Below the pieces are notes generated by a model. It saw only the letters and a list, made by a program, of their open reading frames with translations, searched no databases and had not been told where the DNA came from. This document shows positions 18,934 through 28,021 of a stretch of 54,365 nt of DNA, one piece after another; the stretch's first letter is position 1; every line of letters begins with the position of its first letter. This DNA is from Corynebacterium meitnerae (GTDB taxonomy: Bacteria > Actinomycetota > Actinomycetes > Mycobacteriales > Mycobacteriaceae), in contig NZ_JAKMUS010000016.1 in assembly GCF_027570075.1 (NCBI RefSeq), positions 1-54,365 of the forward strand. The letters run 5' to 3'. The position numbers were made by a program, and so were the translations under genes.

Positions 18934-21372
18934 CTAGAAGCGGCTGAGCTGCTTCACCCACTCGCCCAAAGTGCCATCAACAATGACTTGGTGGACGTAC
19001 CCTTGGCCGACCATTCTGCCTGCAGCAAGAATCTGCGTGATGACAGCTAGAACTACTGCTTCAGACGCTTCAGCAGGATCCGTCGCTGCCACAAAATCGA
19101 AGATCGGCGTCCCGCCAAGGACGGCTGCAGCATCTTCCCGTGCGAACTCAGCGAAGTCCTTCGCGAACTGCTCACGTAGTTCGACCGTCGATTCGAGCGA
19201 GGATTTCAGTGTCGCTGCTTCCTCGAGCTCAGCAAGATACTTGGTCACCTTTGCATAGGTTTCAGGTTCAGCTTCGCTTTGTTCTTTCAGGGTTTCTGGG
19301 GTTTCATCCACATCAGCCACGTCACCCTTGCCCGGACGAAGACTGAATACAAGCTCCTCAGGGTCAATATCCAAGTACTCGAAAAGAGTGCGGAGGAACC
19401 CTAGCTTGGAGTCCGTGTTATTCGCGGTAAAAACGATCAACACGTCATCAACTCGACGCCACTCAGCTGGCGTCTCCTCCTCAGCCTCAATGACACGCAA
19501 CGGACCGTAGTCCTTCGCATACGACAAGATCTCCGTGCGCCGATCACGCATAAGGAAGTTCAACAGAAGTTGGACCATTTCAGCCCAGCTCTCCACTGTC
19601 TGGTGAAGATCGCCGTACTGGAAGGCAACAATCTCCCGGCCTTTAAAGGAACCCTCTTCACCCATCGGAAGCGCCGGTAGAACCGTTGCTGGCGGTTCGA
19701 AGTCGGTGACTGGGGTCTGCCAGTACTTCAGCGCACGGTCAGCAAAATATGCTGTGCGCTCCTTCATCTGTTCAAGGCCCCACGAATCGTTAGCCTTCAA
19801 CATGTCATTAAGGCGATAAGGAGAATCAACAAACCCATGCTCCATCGTCTTCTTACGCTCATAAGACGAGTTGGAGTAGAAGGGGTTGTACCCAGTAACG
19901 GTGAGATTGCCTATCCTGTGCAACCAGGTTTCATGGATCTCCTCGGCATCCTCCCCGAGTTCGTCCTTCCAAGCCGCGGTAAGGGTTTGCGGCATGATGT
20001 GCTCGACTGTGATGTCGCCGTTGTGCATTGCCTGAGCGATGTCCCGGTTGTCGTTTGAATCTCCGTTCTCCAGAACATCAAAGAGATACTCACGCCATGC
20101 GGCTCTCAGCGCGTACATGTTCTTTGTCGCGAAAGCTTCTTTGAACTCAGCATCATTCGGGAATCGACCAGAGCCAGTACGGCGCAGCAATGTGTAGGCA
20201 AAGATCTCAGCCATGCTCTGATCGCCCGTGCGAAGCTTAGACACATCCGAGAATGCCGTTGCGAAGATCTTGTTCAACGCATTGGTTGCGATTCCAACAA
20301 CGAATCGTCGAGTTACAAATGCCTCGATGATCTTCAAGACGTTGTACAAATCGTCATAGCTGGTCTCCCCATTCTCAACCGCCCGCAGGACCGGCATCAA
20401 GAACGGAATGGTCACCGCTCCTCGGATCGGGTTCATCCGACGCAGCAACGCGTTTACCCTCTGGTCTCCCGTACTAGCGCGACGGATCTTGCGGTAATAG
20501 GAGGAGAACTCATAGAGGTCATCCAAAATCTCTTCCGTAGATTTCCCAGTCTTGGCTACGTACGTCTTGAATGCCTCATATACGTCCTGCTCCTTCGGGG
20601 TACGAGCAGTCTTCGTAGTCAGATACCAACGAATGAAGGCATCTGTCTCAAAATCACTGTTCTCCTCGATCGGGTTCCAGCGATCTTCGTAGAGATGCGT
20701 TTGCGTCGCCGAGTCATGCCCCATCAAAACGAAGTTTCGGATCTTGTCTGCTTCTTTCAGCTCAAGTCCTGTGGAGTTCAACGATTCGAAGATCCGTTGT
20801 GCATCGTCATACTCCTCCAGATCCAGGTGCATCACCTCCAGACGGCAGATTGCATCCCACAGCTGATCAGCATTCAATGATGTCTGGGAAATACGCTCAC
20901 GGAAGTACTTATAGTTCGCAGTGATGTTTGAGCTGTTGATGAATTCTTTCTCAGGCCCGAAGAGTCGCTGGTACGCCTTGTCATCGTCCTTCACTGGCTT
21001 CAGCTTGAAACGGGTGCGTTTCTTAGTGGCACCGATACGCAGATAGTCCATCTCGATCTTCTCTGCGAGTTCATCATCGTCGGACTCGATGTCCCCCTCA
21101 CGGAGAGCATTAGCTAAAGCCAGCATGAGGAGACTGACGGTTGTAAGGCGCTGCTGTCCATCAATGACAATCCACTTCCACGACTCCGGCTTCCCCACCA
21201 CAGCACCGAAGAAGTGCTTCTTCCTATCAACGGCAATGATGTCTTCCAAGTCCTGGAACAAACGCTCACACTGTTTGATCTGCCAGTCATAGTTCCGCTG
21301 GTACACGGGAATAAACAGTTCCTTGTGGTTCCCGTCGAACGCGTTGAGGATGGGATTAGTGGTGCCTTTCAT
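18934..21372 (-). CDS. DUF262/DUF1524 protein (GmrSD-type NTPase plus HNH nuclease)
   Basis: An 812-aa protein. The N-terminal DUF262 domain has VYQRNYDW (23-30) and the DGQQRLTT nucleotide-binding motif (71-78). A DUF1524 HNH-like domain shows VEHIMPQT (about 460) and HRIGNLTVTGYN (about 486). GmrSD-type IV restriction enzymes, which cut glucosylated or otherwise modified phage DNA, share this pair. Residues from about 590 form a further domain I do not recognise; it could sense DNA or bind partners. AGGAG lies 5 nt before the ATG. Two genes away from the DrmMI-like methyltransferase, it is a candidate effector nuclease. It might equally be an independent system. Confidence 0.85.
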   Translation of the reverse strand: MKGTTNPILNAFDGNHKELFIPVYQRNYDWQIKQCERLFQDLEDIIAVDRKKHFFGAVVGKPESWKWIVIDGQQRLTTVSLLMLALANALREGDIESDDDELAEKIEMDYLRIGATKKRTRFKLKPVKDDDKAYQRLFGPEKEFINSSNITANYKYFRERISQTSLNADQLWDAICRLEVMHLDLEEYDDAQRIFESLNSTGLELKEADKIRNFVLMGHDSATQTHLYEDRWNPIEENSDFETDAFIRWYLTTKTARTPKEQDVYEAFKTYVAKTGKSTEEILDDLYEFSSYYRKIRRASTGDQRVNALLRRMNPIRGAVTIPFLMPVLRAVENGETSYDDLYNVLKIIEAFVTRRFVVGIATNALNKIFATAFSDVSKLRTGDQSMAEIFAYTLLRRTGSGRFPNDAEFKEAFATKNMYALRAAWREYLFDVLENGDSNDNRDIAQAMHNGDITVEHIMPQTLTAAWKDELGEDAEEIHETWLHRIGNLTVTGYNPFYSNSSYERKKTMEHGFVDSPYRLNDMLKANDSWGLEQMKERTAYFADRALKYWQTPVTDFEPPATVLPALPMGEEGSFKGREIVAFQYGDLHQTVESWAEMVQLLLNFLMRDRRTEILSYAKDYGPLRVIEAEEETPAEWRRVDDVLIVFTANNTDSKLGFLRTLFEYLDIDPEELVFSLRPGKGDVADVDETPETLKEQSEAEPETYAKVTKYLAELEEAATLKSSLESTVELREQFAKDFAEFAREDAAAVLGGTPIFDFVAATDPAEASEAVVLAVITQILAAGRMVGQGYVHQVIVDGTLGEWVKQLSRF

Positions 21373-21632
21373 CGCTTCTCCTACTCGGCGAGGTGCAATT
21401 AGCTAAAGGATATGTGACAAGTTTTTAATGTGGATCGTTTGATCTGTGAGCAGTTCCCTACTCCCATTCCAAAAGCTCCAGTCTCTGTTGTCCGGAAGCT
21501 TGTAGTAAGGAGCCGCACAAAGCTAAACACCGGCCAACCGTCTCATTCTCATCCCGGACAAGACGGCTGCGCCGATGTTTTGGCTTCATTCATTTCATTA
21601 TGTGAGTTCTCTCCCCGACCCACGGGTGATCC

Positions 21633-24600
21633 CTACAAACGACCCCAATGGATGTCTTCCAACGCATTTTGCATCCTGGCCGTCAAACGCTGGAATCCGA
21701 TGCGCTGGATCGTTTTCTTGTATAGCTCCTCGCCGACCGCTCTTGGGTTCGTTTTCTCTGTGTTCAACAGATGCACATTCCATTCGGCTGGCGTGATGTC
21801 GTCGAAGGTGCGCGGGCCTCTAGTGCGCGGGCGGATATCAGGCTGGGAAGGCAAACGATAAATGCGCCCTCCTTCGCTTGCCTTGACAATATCGCCCCGA
21901 GTGATGAGACGGGCCACCCCTGCAGTGAGGACATCTCGTGCGTAATCCCCGACACGAGAGTCGCCACCTGCCTTCACGTATCGCTGGAACAACAGTTGCT
22001 CAGGGATGGGGCCTTCGACGGTAATGATCTGACGCAAGCCGTCATCGATTTCATACTTGCCTGCGGTTTTCACCGATTCAGTCCAGCCTTCAAAAGCCTC
22101 GTACTTCTCCAAGGATTTCTTCCGAGTCTTTTTCGCTTCAACCGGAGCCGTGCTCTCCTCTTCCCGCTGAACGGGTTCAGGGTCGTCGATGTGCTCATCA
22201 ACCCCTTCGTAATCCCCTCCGTTGAAGCTCTCATCAGACAGCGGCGATTCTTCTTCAACGCTGCTGTGTTCAGACTCCTCAATGTCGTTTCCACGAGAGA
22301 GATCTTCGATACGGTCAGCTAGCCCAAAGACAGAATCAACAACCTCAACATTGTCGGTTGTGACGAGATCAACTCCATCGACATAACCAGGTTTAATGCC
22401 AAGTTCATCGAGTCGATCCACTACTCGCTGGATCTCACCGTTCTTGTCCAGATAGAAATCCGATTCAAAGATGCGGACGAAAGTCCAGCCAAGACGCTCC
22501 AGCTCCCGCTGACGTGCCTGGTCCGCCAGCGCGTACTCCTCGCTGTGCCAGTAATCGCCATCGCACTCAACTGCGAGGCGGCCGGCATCACCTTGCACAA
22601 CAAGGTCGATTCGCCTTCCGTAGGCATCGAACTGAGGCACGACGTAGTAGCCCCTGATAACTAGTTCGTTGTACACCCTCTGTTCAAAAAGTGAATCGAA
22701 GGGTTCAGTGCGAATGTCGGAAGAAACCACCTGAGAAGTTCGGGATTCTGGAGATGTTTCAGCAACCCTGTAGGCGTACTCGAGCAGTTTGTACCGAACG
22801 TCTTCTTGGTTGTGCAGGTCCTCAACACCAATCGAGTGGAAGAGCCATACCTGGTCCTTCGCACGGCTAACGGCGACGTTATAGCGCTGCTCGTATTTGA
22901 GTCCGGTGAGCGACGAAGGTCGTGCGCCTTGTGCCACTGGTGAGACCATGCTCAAGAAAACCACATCACGCTCAGCGCCCTGGAAATCAGCGGGGGCGCC
23001 GACCTTCAAGGATCGTTCCTCCCAGACCTGAGGGGGAAGAGCCGTTAGTAGGCGCTTCTGTATGTAATCAGCTTGGTCTGACGTACTCAGAAGCGAGATG
23101 ACACCAATGGACTTCCCGTCGTATTCGGGCTTCTCGAAAACCTCAAGCAGCCGTGCGATGAGGGTGTCCGCTTCAGCACGATTGACCGTCTTCTTTCCTT
23201 CCCCAAAAGCATTCGGGGTGCGCGTGACACGGAAGGGCGCCAAACGTTCCTTCTGAACTTCCCTCACAGGTTTGAGCTCAATATTGCTCGGCCGATAGAC
23301 AAGCTCATTTGAGAACTCAATGATCTCCGGAACACACCTACGGTGTTCATCGAGAGCAATGCGTCCCCCGTACCGCATATTCGCATCATCAAAGAGCGAG
23401 CGTTCTGGATCAACCCAGGCGTCTATGTTCTCAAAGTCATAAAGGTACTGACGCGCTATTTTTCGTAGCTTGTCTCGTTTGACGCCCGCTCCATCAGGAG
23501 ATACCTGGCGGTCATCACCAACAACCACGATCTTCGGCGCTAGAAACTGCAGGAAAACTGATTCAATGCCTGCCTGCGACGCCTCATCGACCACGATGAC
23601 ATCGAACATGTTTTGCTCGAGAGCAAACTGCTCAACCACCTTGTAGATCGGCATGATCCAAACAGGCACTGCTTCGCGTGCTCGATCCAAATGCCTCCGC
23701 ACATCCCTGCGGTGCTGTTCAGCATGCTTACCGGTTCCTTTGCCAAGACGCCGCACTGCCTGGGCATAGGCCTGCATCGTAGCCCGCATCGCACCATCGA
23801 TTCGCTCGGCACCGACTGCGGAAGACCAAGCTCGTTCCGCTGCCAAGGAAGAAACCTCAGAATGGATCCGATCATCGATTTGAGTTAGCTCGGAAGTCTC
23901 ATCGTCACGGGAAACTCCCGCGTGCTTCTTCACATATGCCCTAGCAGCGAGCCATCGGCGAGCATCTTCTGCTTGGCTCAGACGAGGACGCCACTGATCG
24001 CTAGATCGATCATCCAGAATCAAGCTAGCGAGCTTCGAAGACCAAGCAGACAACTCATTAATCAAGGTGTCCAGCTCACGACGTTTAAGACCAACCGAGT
24101 GGTAAGAAAAGCCCCGTTCTAGCGCATTCCGGTACTTCTCGATACTTCGTTTTTCAATTGCCGCATCGAGTTCTGCCATCCAAGGATGCTTTTCGGCTTT
24201 GGCTTCCCCAAGAAGGTGCGTGCGACACGTCTTCTTGTAGTTCGTATCTGCACTTTTCAACGCGAGCTTCGCTGAATCTACTGAACGAAGAAGCGGGGCG
24301 TACTCGATGAGCTGAGCGCATTTTTCTGGAGCCGGATCGAAGCCTTGCTGTCCCACTGCGGCGAGCTTGCTATCTAGCTCCTTCAGCAGCTCCAGATAAC
24401 GGCCGAACTGAGCAAGATCTGACTTCAAGAAAGCGAGATCACCGGCAGGTGCAGTTTCATCAATCTGGATGAACGGCCAAGACTTTTGGATGCTTTGTAA
24501 CTCCCAAAACACACTGACATACGCAAGGAACTTCGACACCAGCTCTGCTGTTGTCGGTGGCATCCCATTAACCCTGACACCATTCAAAAATGGCAGGGTT

Positions 24601-26795
24601 GCTTTCACCGTGCTGCCGCCGAAGACCGGAACTTTGACGGTGCCGTCAGCCTTCACGGTCAAGGCCTTGCCCGAAGCCAAATAAGTCTTCAGGTTTTGAG
24701 CCATGGGAATGAAACTGTCGATGTTCCCTTCCACAGTGAACCTTTGAATGTCTTTGATCTCATCCAACGGCGGCTGAAGTTCTTCAAGCTTCTGAAGAAG
24801 CGTTTCTCGCGCCACTCGCCACTGCTCTATCTCCCTGCCGCTAGATTTCAGTCCTACGGTTTCTACCCATGGAGCATCAAAGGACTCAAGCTCTTGAAGG
24901 CTGTCTCCTAGACCGTCAAGAGTGACTTCGAGCCGCGCTTTTCCTGCTTTCTCTAGCTTGTCCCACGTCGACAAAATGTCCTGAGGGATCTTGTCTACAA
25001 GCTCAGCCTGCTCTTCTTGAGCCTTGTTCAGCTGCCTAAGCGCAAGGCTGAACTCTTCAACACTGGCCAAGTCTCTGGGATTAACCGTGTCCGCTTTGTT
25101 GTAACTAGGAACTGCCTTCAGATCGACGTCATTCAATCCACCGAGCAACGTGGAAATCTGTTGCTGATCAAGAGGGAATTGTCGCTGATGATCAACGATT
25201 CCTAGTTCCTCAATCCACTCGAATTTCTCGTGATCTGATTCCACTGCCTGAACAAGTTGTGGCAACGGTAGTGAATAGCCCTCGAGATTGGCGGGGCGCT
25301 GCTCCGCTTCAAGGTGCGCGGTCCACTCACGCAGAATGCGAGTTCTTCTTTCTTTCAAGCCCCGCAGGTTGTCTTCGATGTTCCTGATCTTGCGATCGGA
25401 TTCCTCTTGATCGAAGCTTGAAGATTTACGTTGAATTGTCTCAATCGCAGTGCGCAAGTCTGCCATTTCTTGAGAAGACGAACCGATGACAGAAACTGCG
25501 AGCTCTCTCACCTCGCTTGGCAGTTTGTCACGCAGCTCGTACAACGCTCGTTCTTTCTCTGCCGTGACCAAGACTCGCTTGCCTTGTGCAAGAAGGTGCG
25601 ACAGAAGTGCTGCCGCCATGTGTGTCTTACCAGTTCCCGGAGGGCCCTGAACAATAGTGTGAGCGTTCGAATCAACGTGGCTCACAACTCGAAGCTGTTT
25701 TTCATTGAGTGGCAGCGGACTGAATACTTCATTATCCACGCTCAGCAGCGCACCCGGTTCTCTTGAAGGAGTCGCCTCTGCCGCGTACCCAGTGTCTACA
25801 AGTGGACGCAGCCCTGCTGGAACTGATCCATCCTCCTCAATCTGCTGGGAGATAGACCGGAAGGTGCTAGACAGACCAACGCGCTGGCGAGGGCGAAGCA
25901 CCAGAGTAGGGGCCCAGGTTAGAACCGGCTGACCACTGCTACTTAAACGGGTGGTCTTTCCTTCATACTGGGCTTGCGTAGTCAACGTGTTTGCGGTGAA
26001 CACGCCCAGCTCGCCAAACTCTTCTACATCAGTGGGATCTCCTTCGAAGTCGGCCAAGAAATCCTTCAGTTCTTCAATGAACCGACCGTCATCCATCTTG
26101 TCTGCGGATAACGCTTCGAGTTCAGCCTTCAGTGGCTCCCCAGATTCACTGATACTGATTGCGCCGGTTGTCTTATCCATCTCAATGTCTACCGCCAAGG
26201 AGAAGATTGGCCGGTCGACCGTTTCATTAGGGCCGAGATCCCAGCTCAACCACCCCAGGCCCAGCACGAGTTCAAACTCATCGGCCTGCTGGAGCGCTTT
26301 GACCTGCATATCAAACAGAGTTTGGTAAAGATCATGAGCACGAGCTGCAATCGCCCACTCATCCCACTTCTTCAGCCAAGCTTCACCCTTGACGCGAGCT
26401 TCTGCCGATAGCGGAGCTCCCTCACTATCTACTTCTCCGAGCACAGGCCTACGGGCGGGGTCATCGGTGACTCCACCGAGAATGCTCTCCAAAATGTCTG
26501 GCACAGCAGGCGGAGGAACAACTACCGGCCGCTTAATTTCCAGAAGTGCTCCGTTGGCAGCGGTATCAGCGTCTTCGTCGTCTCCCCCCAAGCCATGAGC
26601 AAGATTATGGGAGAAGCGAACGTCGAGAGGAGTGGAATCCGATACTTCTTTCACACTCTGCAAAGTGATCCATTTGCCGGTCCGGTTGTACTCAGAAATC
26701 TGCCGAGTCGGCTTTTCTTTCTGGGCTTGAAGATCAGCCATAAATTGGAAAAGCCTTGACGCCTTGTCTGCGACGTTATTCAACCTGTACACCAC
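21633..26795 (-). CDS. Giant SF1 (Upf1-like) helicase with DUF559/Vsr-like nuclease domain (DUF4011/DUF3320 family)
   Basis: A 1720-aa protein. Walker A QGPPGTGKT (about residue 385) is followed by a long coiled-coil-rich insert (about 430-1030), then VVDEASQAG (about 1068), GDDRQVSP, EHRRC and NVAVSRAKDQVW (about 1312). A DUF559/Vsr-like nuclease domain has RRIDLVV, AVECDGDYWH (about 1415) and GWTFVRIFESDF. After an acidic linker, residues 1590-1670 look like the winged-helix DUF3320 tail. It uses ATP to move on nucleic acid and probably nicks or cuts it. The start is one of two adjacent GTG codons and is not well defined because the ribosome-binding site is weak. About 260 bp separate its stop from the DUF262 gene, so that gene may have its own promoter. 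Confidence 0.85.
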   Translation of the reverse strand: MVYRLNNVADKASRLFQFMADLQAQKEKPTRQISEYNRTGKWITLQSVKEVSDSTPLDVRFSHNLAHGLGGDDEDADTAANGALLEIKRPVVVPPPAVPDILESILGGVTDDPARRPVLGEVDSEGAPLSAEARVKGEAWLKKWDEWAIAARAHDLYQTLFDMQVKALQQADEFELVLGLGWLSWDLGPNETVDRPIFSLAVDIEMDKTTGAISISESGEPLKAELEALSADKMDDGRFIEELKDFLADFEGDPTDVEEFGELGVFTANTLTTQAQYEGKTTRLSSSGQPVLTWAPTLVLRPRQRVGLSSTFRSISQQIEEDGSVPAGLRPLVDTGYAAEATPSREPGALLSVDNEVFSPLPLNEKQLRVVSHVDSNAHTIVQGPPGTGKTHMAAALLSHLLAQGKRVLVTAEKERALYELRDKLPSEVRELAVSVIGSSSQEMADLRTAIETIQRKSSSFDQEESDRKIRNIEDNLRGLKERRTRILREWTAHLEAEQRPANLEGYSLPLPQLVQAVESDHEKFEWIEELGIVDHQRQFPLDQQQISTLLGGLNDVDLKAVPSYNKADTVNPRDLASVEEFSLALRQLNKAQEEQAELVDKIPQDILSTWDKLEKAGKARLEVTLDGLGDSLQELESFDAPWVETVGLKSSGREIEQWRVARETLLQKLEELQPPLDEIKDIQRFTVEGNIDSFIPMAQNLKTYLASGKALTVKADGTVKVPVFGGSTVKATLPFLNGVRVNGMPPTTAELVSKFLAYVSVFWELQSIQKSWPFIQIDETAPAGDLAFLKSDLAQFGRYLELLKELDSKLAAVGQQGFDPAPEKCAQLIEYAPLLRSVDSAKLALKSADTNYKKTCRTHLLGEAKAEKHPWMAELDAAIEKRSIEKYRNALERGFSYHSVGLKRRELDTLINELSAWSSKLASLILDDRSSDQWRPRLSQAEDARRWLAARAYVKKHAGVSRDDETSELTQIDDRIHSEVSSLAAERAWSSAVGAERIDGAMRATMQAYAQAVRRLGKGTGKHAEQHRRDVRRHLDRAREAVPVWIMPIYKVVEQFALEQNMFDVIVVDEASQAGIESVFLQFLAPKIVVVGDDRQVSPDGAGVKRDKLRKIARQYLYDFENIDAWVDPERSLFDDANMRYGGRIALDEHRRCVPEIIEFSNELVYRPSNIELKPVREVQKERLAPFRVTRTPNAFGEGKKTVNRAEADTLIARLLEVFEKPEYDGKSIGVISLLSTSDQADYIQKRLLTALPPQVWEERSLKVGAPADFQGAERDVVFLSMVSPVAQGARPSSLTGLKYEQRYNVAVSRAKDQVWLFHSIGVEDLHNQEDVRYKLLEYAYRVAETSPESRTSQVVSSDIRTEPFDSLFEQRVYNELVIRGYYVVPQFDAYGRRIDLVVQGDAGRLAVECDGDYWHSEEYALADQARQRELERLGWTFVRIFESDFYLDKNGEIQRVVDRLDELGIKPGYVDGVDLVTTDNVEVVDSVFGLADRIEDLSRGNDIEESEHSSVEEESPLSDESFNGGDYEGVDEHIDDPEPVQREEESTAPVEAKKTRKKSLEKYEAFEGWTESVKTAGKYEIDDGLRQIITVEGPIPEQLLFQRYVKAGGDSRVGDYARDVLTAGVARLITRGDIVKASEGGRIYRLPSQPDIRPRTRGPRTFDDITPAEWNVHLLNTEKTNPRAVGEELYKKTIQRIGFQRLTARMQNALEDIHWGRL

Positions 26796-26935
26796 TTTGC
26801 TCGAGCTCTCAGCAGCATGAATACTGCATTTGTTCCTGCGTACAAACTACAAGTAATCATGACAATTTTTCCAACCTTGGAAGGATTAAGAATCTTCGAT
26901 GACAAAAGGCCACCGAAAGCTATCCGCGTCAAGCG

Positions 26936-26965
26936 AAAAAGACCACCTCGCGGTGGCCTTTTTCG
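26936..26965 (-). terminator. Rho-independent terminator after the C39 peptidase gene
   Basis: Stem CCACC/GGTGG with loop TCGC, extended by an outer G-C pair and flanked by AAAAA on one side and TTTTT on the other. It lies directly downstream of the C39 gene stop at 26988. The A and T tracts make it usable from either strand, and it separates the defence island from the next locus. Confidence 0.75.
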
Positions 26966-26987
26966 GGATTGGTAGTGGTTTCTTGGC

Positions 26988-27929
26988 TTAGCGGATCGTC
27001 TCGGAGCGGGTTGCGTTGACGATGGCCATGCCCGGTGCGCCGCTGAGCTCGGCGTCGACGTTGGTGGTGGCAACCATGGTGTGGCCGGAGTCGGCCCAGG
27101 CGTCTTCGAACTGGTCGATCGGGACTTCGAGGCCGTTGCCGAAGGGGGCGCCCGGATCGGTAAGGGTGACCACGCCGCGGTTGAAATCGATCTCAGAGAC
27201 CACGAGGAAGTGGTCCATCATGTTGTCCTCACGGATGGCGTCTTCCTCATCGCCCCAGATTTCGCCGGAGTCGACGCAGGCGATGATGCCGTAGCCGTCG
27301 TTAAGCTTCATGGCCAGGTCCTCCATGTTGGAGGTCTGCATCTCAGACGGGAGACCGGACTCGGTGAGCAAGGTGGCCAGGTCCTGGGTGTACATACCCT
27401 GGGTCGGGTCGCCCATGAGGCCGAGACTGACGGCGCGCTCAACCATGTACTCCGGGTTGGAGATGCCGGCGTCCTGGAACTGGTTGAGCAGGAACGCGGC
27501 GGCGGTGGGGCCACAATAGCCGTCAACTTCCTGCCAGAACCAGTCATCGGACCAGAGGAAGTGGTTGCCGGCAACGCCGTCTTCCAGGCCGGAGGGGACG
27601 TCGATGACGGGGACATCCTCCACCGGCTCAGCCGGGGCCGGGGCATCATCCACGACCGGGGCTGGCTCCTCCGGCGCAACGGACTCGGTGACCTCTTCGT
27701 CGACAGGTTCGAGGACTGGGGTGGAGTCTGGTTCGGTGGTTTCTGGTTCTGGGGTGGTGGTGTCGGTGGTGGTGTCCGGCTCGGGGGTGGTTTCTGGTTC
27801 TGGGGTGGTGGTGTCGGGGAAGGAGTAGGGGTTGGGCTCGATCGGGTCGAGGGGGGTGGGGGTTACGTCGGCGTCGTTCTCAACCATCTCGTTGAGGAAG
27901 TCAGGCAGGTCTGCGGAGAAGTCGGACAT
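26988..27929 (-). CDS. C39-like papain-fold cysteine peptidase without signal peptide
   Basis: A 313-aa protein. Residues 20-110 are a Pro/Thr/Glu/Asp-rich low-complexity linker with internal repeats. The catalytic domain follows: DGYCGPTAAAF puts the nucleophile at Cys139, MMDHFLVV gives His240, and LTDPGAP gives Asp258, the C39-type triad. No signal peptide or membrane helix is present, although such peptidases are often exported, so it may be exported another way or act inside the cell. GAAAGG precedes the ATG. Its promoter is one of four matching ECF-type promoters in this locus, so it is probably co-regulated with the lipoproteins and the Hsp70 gene. The substrate is unknown. Confidence 0.75.
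   Translation of the reverse strand: MSDFSADLPDFLNEMVENDADVTPTPLDPIEPNPYSFPDTTTPEPETTPEPDTTTDTTTPEPETTEPDSTPVLEPVDEEVTESVAPEEPAPVVDDAPAPAEPVEDVPVIDVPSGLEDGVAGNHFLWSDDWFWQEVDGYCGPTAAAFLLNQFQDAGISNPEYMVERAVSLGLMGDPTQGMYTQDLATLLTESGLPSEMQTSNMEDLAMKLNDGYGIIACVDSGEIWGDEEDAIREDNMMDHFLVVSEIDFNRGVVTLTDPGAPFGNGLEVPIDQFEDAWADSGHTMVATTNVDAELSGAPGMAIVNATRSETIR
27735..27817. repeat. Direct repeat, 32-bp units, inside the peptidase linker
   Basis: Two identical 32-bp units at 27735-27766 and 27786-27817 (period 51 bp) encode the Thr/Pro/Glu linker of the C39 protein. The repeat could change length by slippage without touching the catalytic domain. Confidence 0.7.
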
Positions 27930-27973
27930 TGTTTCGGCCTTTCGGTGTGCGGTCTTTCAAGTGGGTCTGACTC

Positions 27974-28003
27974 TTAGACGGGCCGGACGGCAAAAGGGTT
28001 ACA
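27974..28003 (-). promoter_or_regulatory. ECF-type promoter, site C (C39 peptidase gene)
   Basis: On the minus strand, -35 TGTAACC (27997-28003), 16 nt, -10 CGTCTAA (27974-27980). The start codon is 45 nt downstream. Same -35, spacing and -10 as the sites at 31452 and 32935. Confidence 0.75.
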
Positions 28004-28021
28004 TGGATGTGTGAAAAATTT

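Noticed and set aside
27735..27817. CRISPR-like direct repeats
   Set aside because: Only two units inside a low-complexity coding linker, in frame with the peptidase; no spacer pattern.
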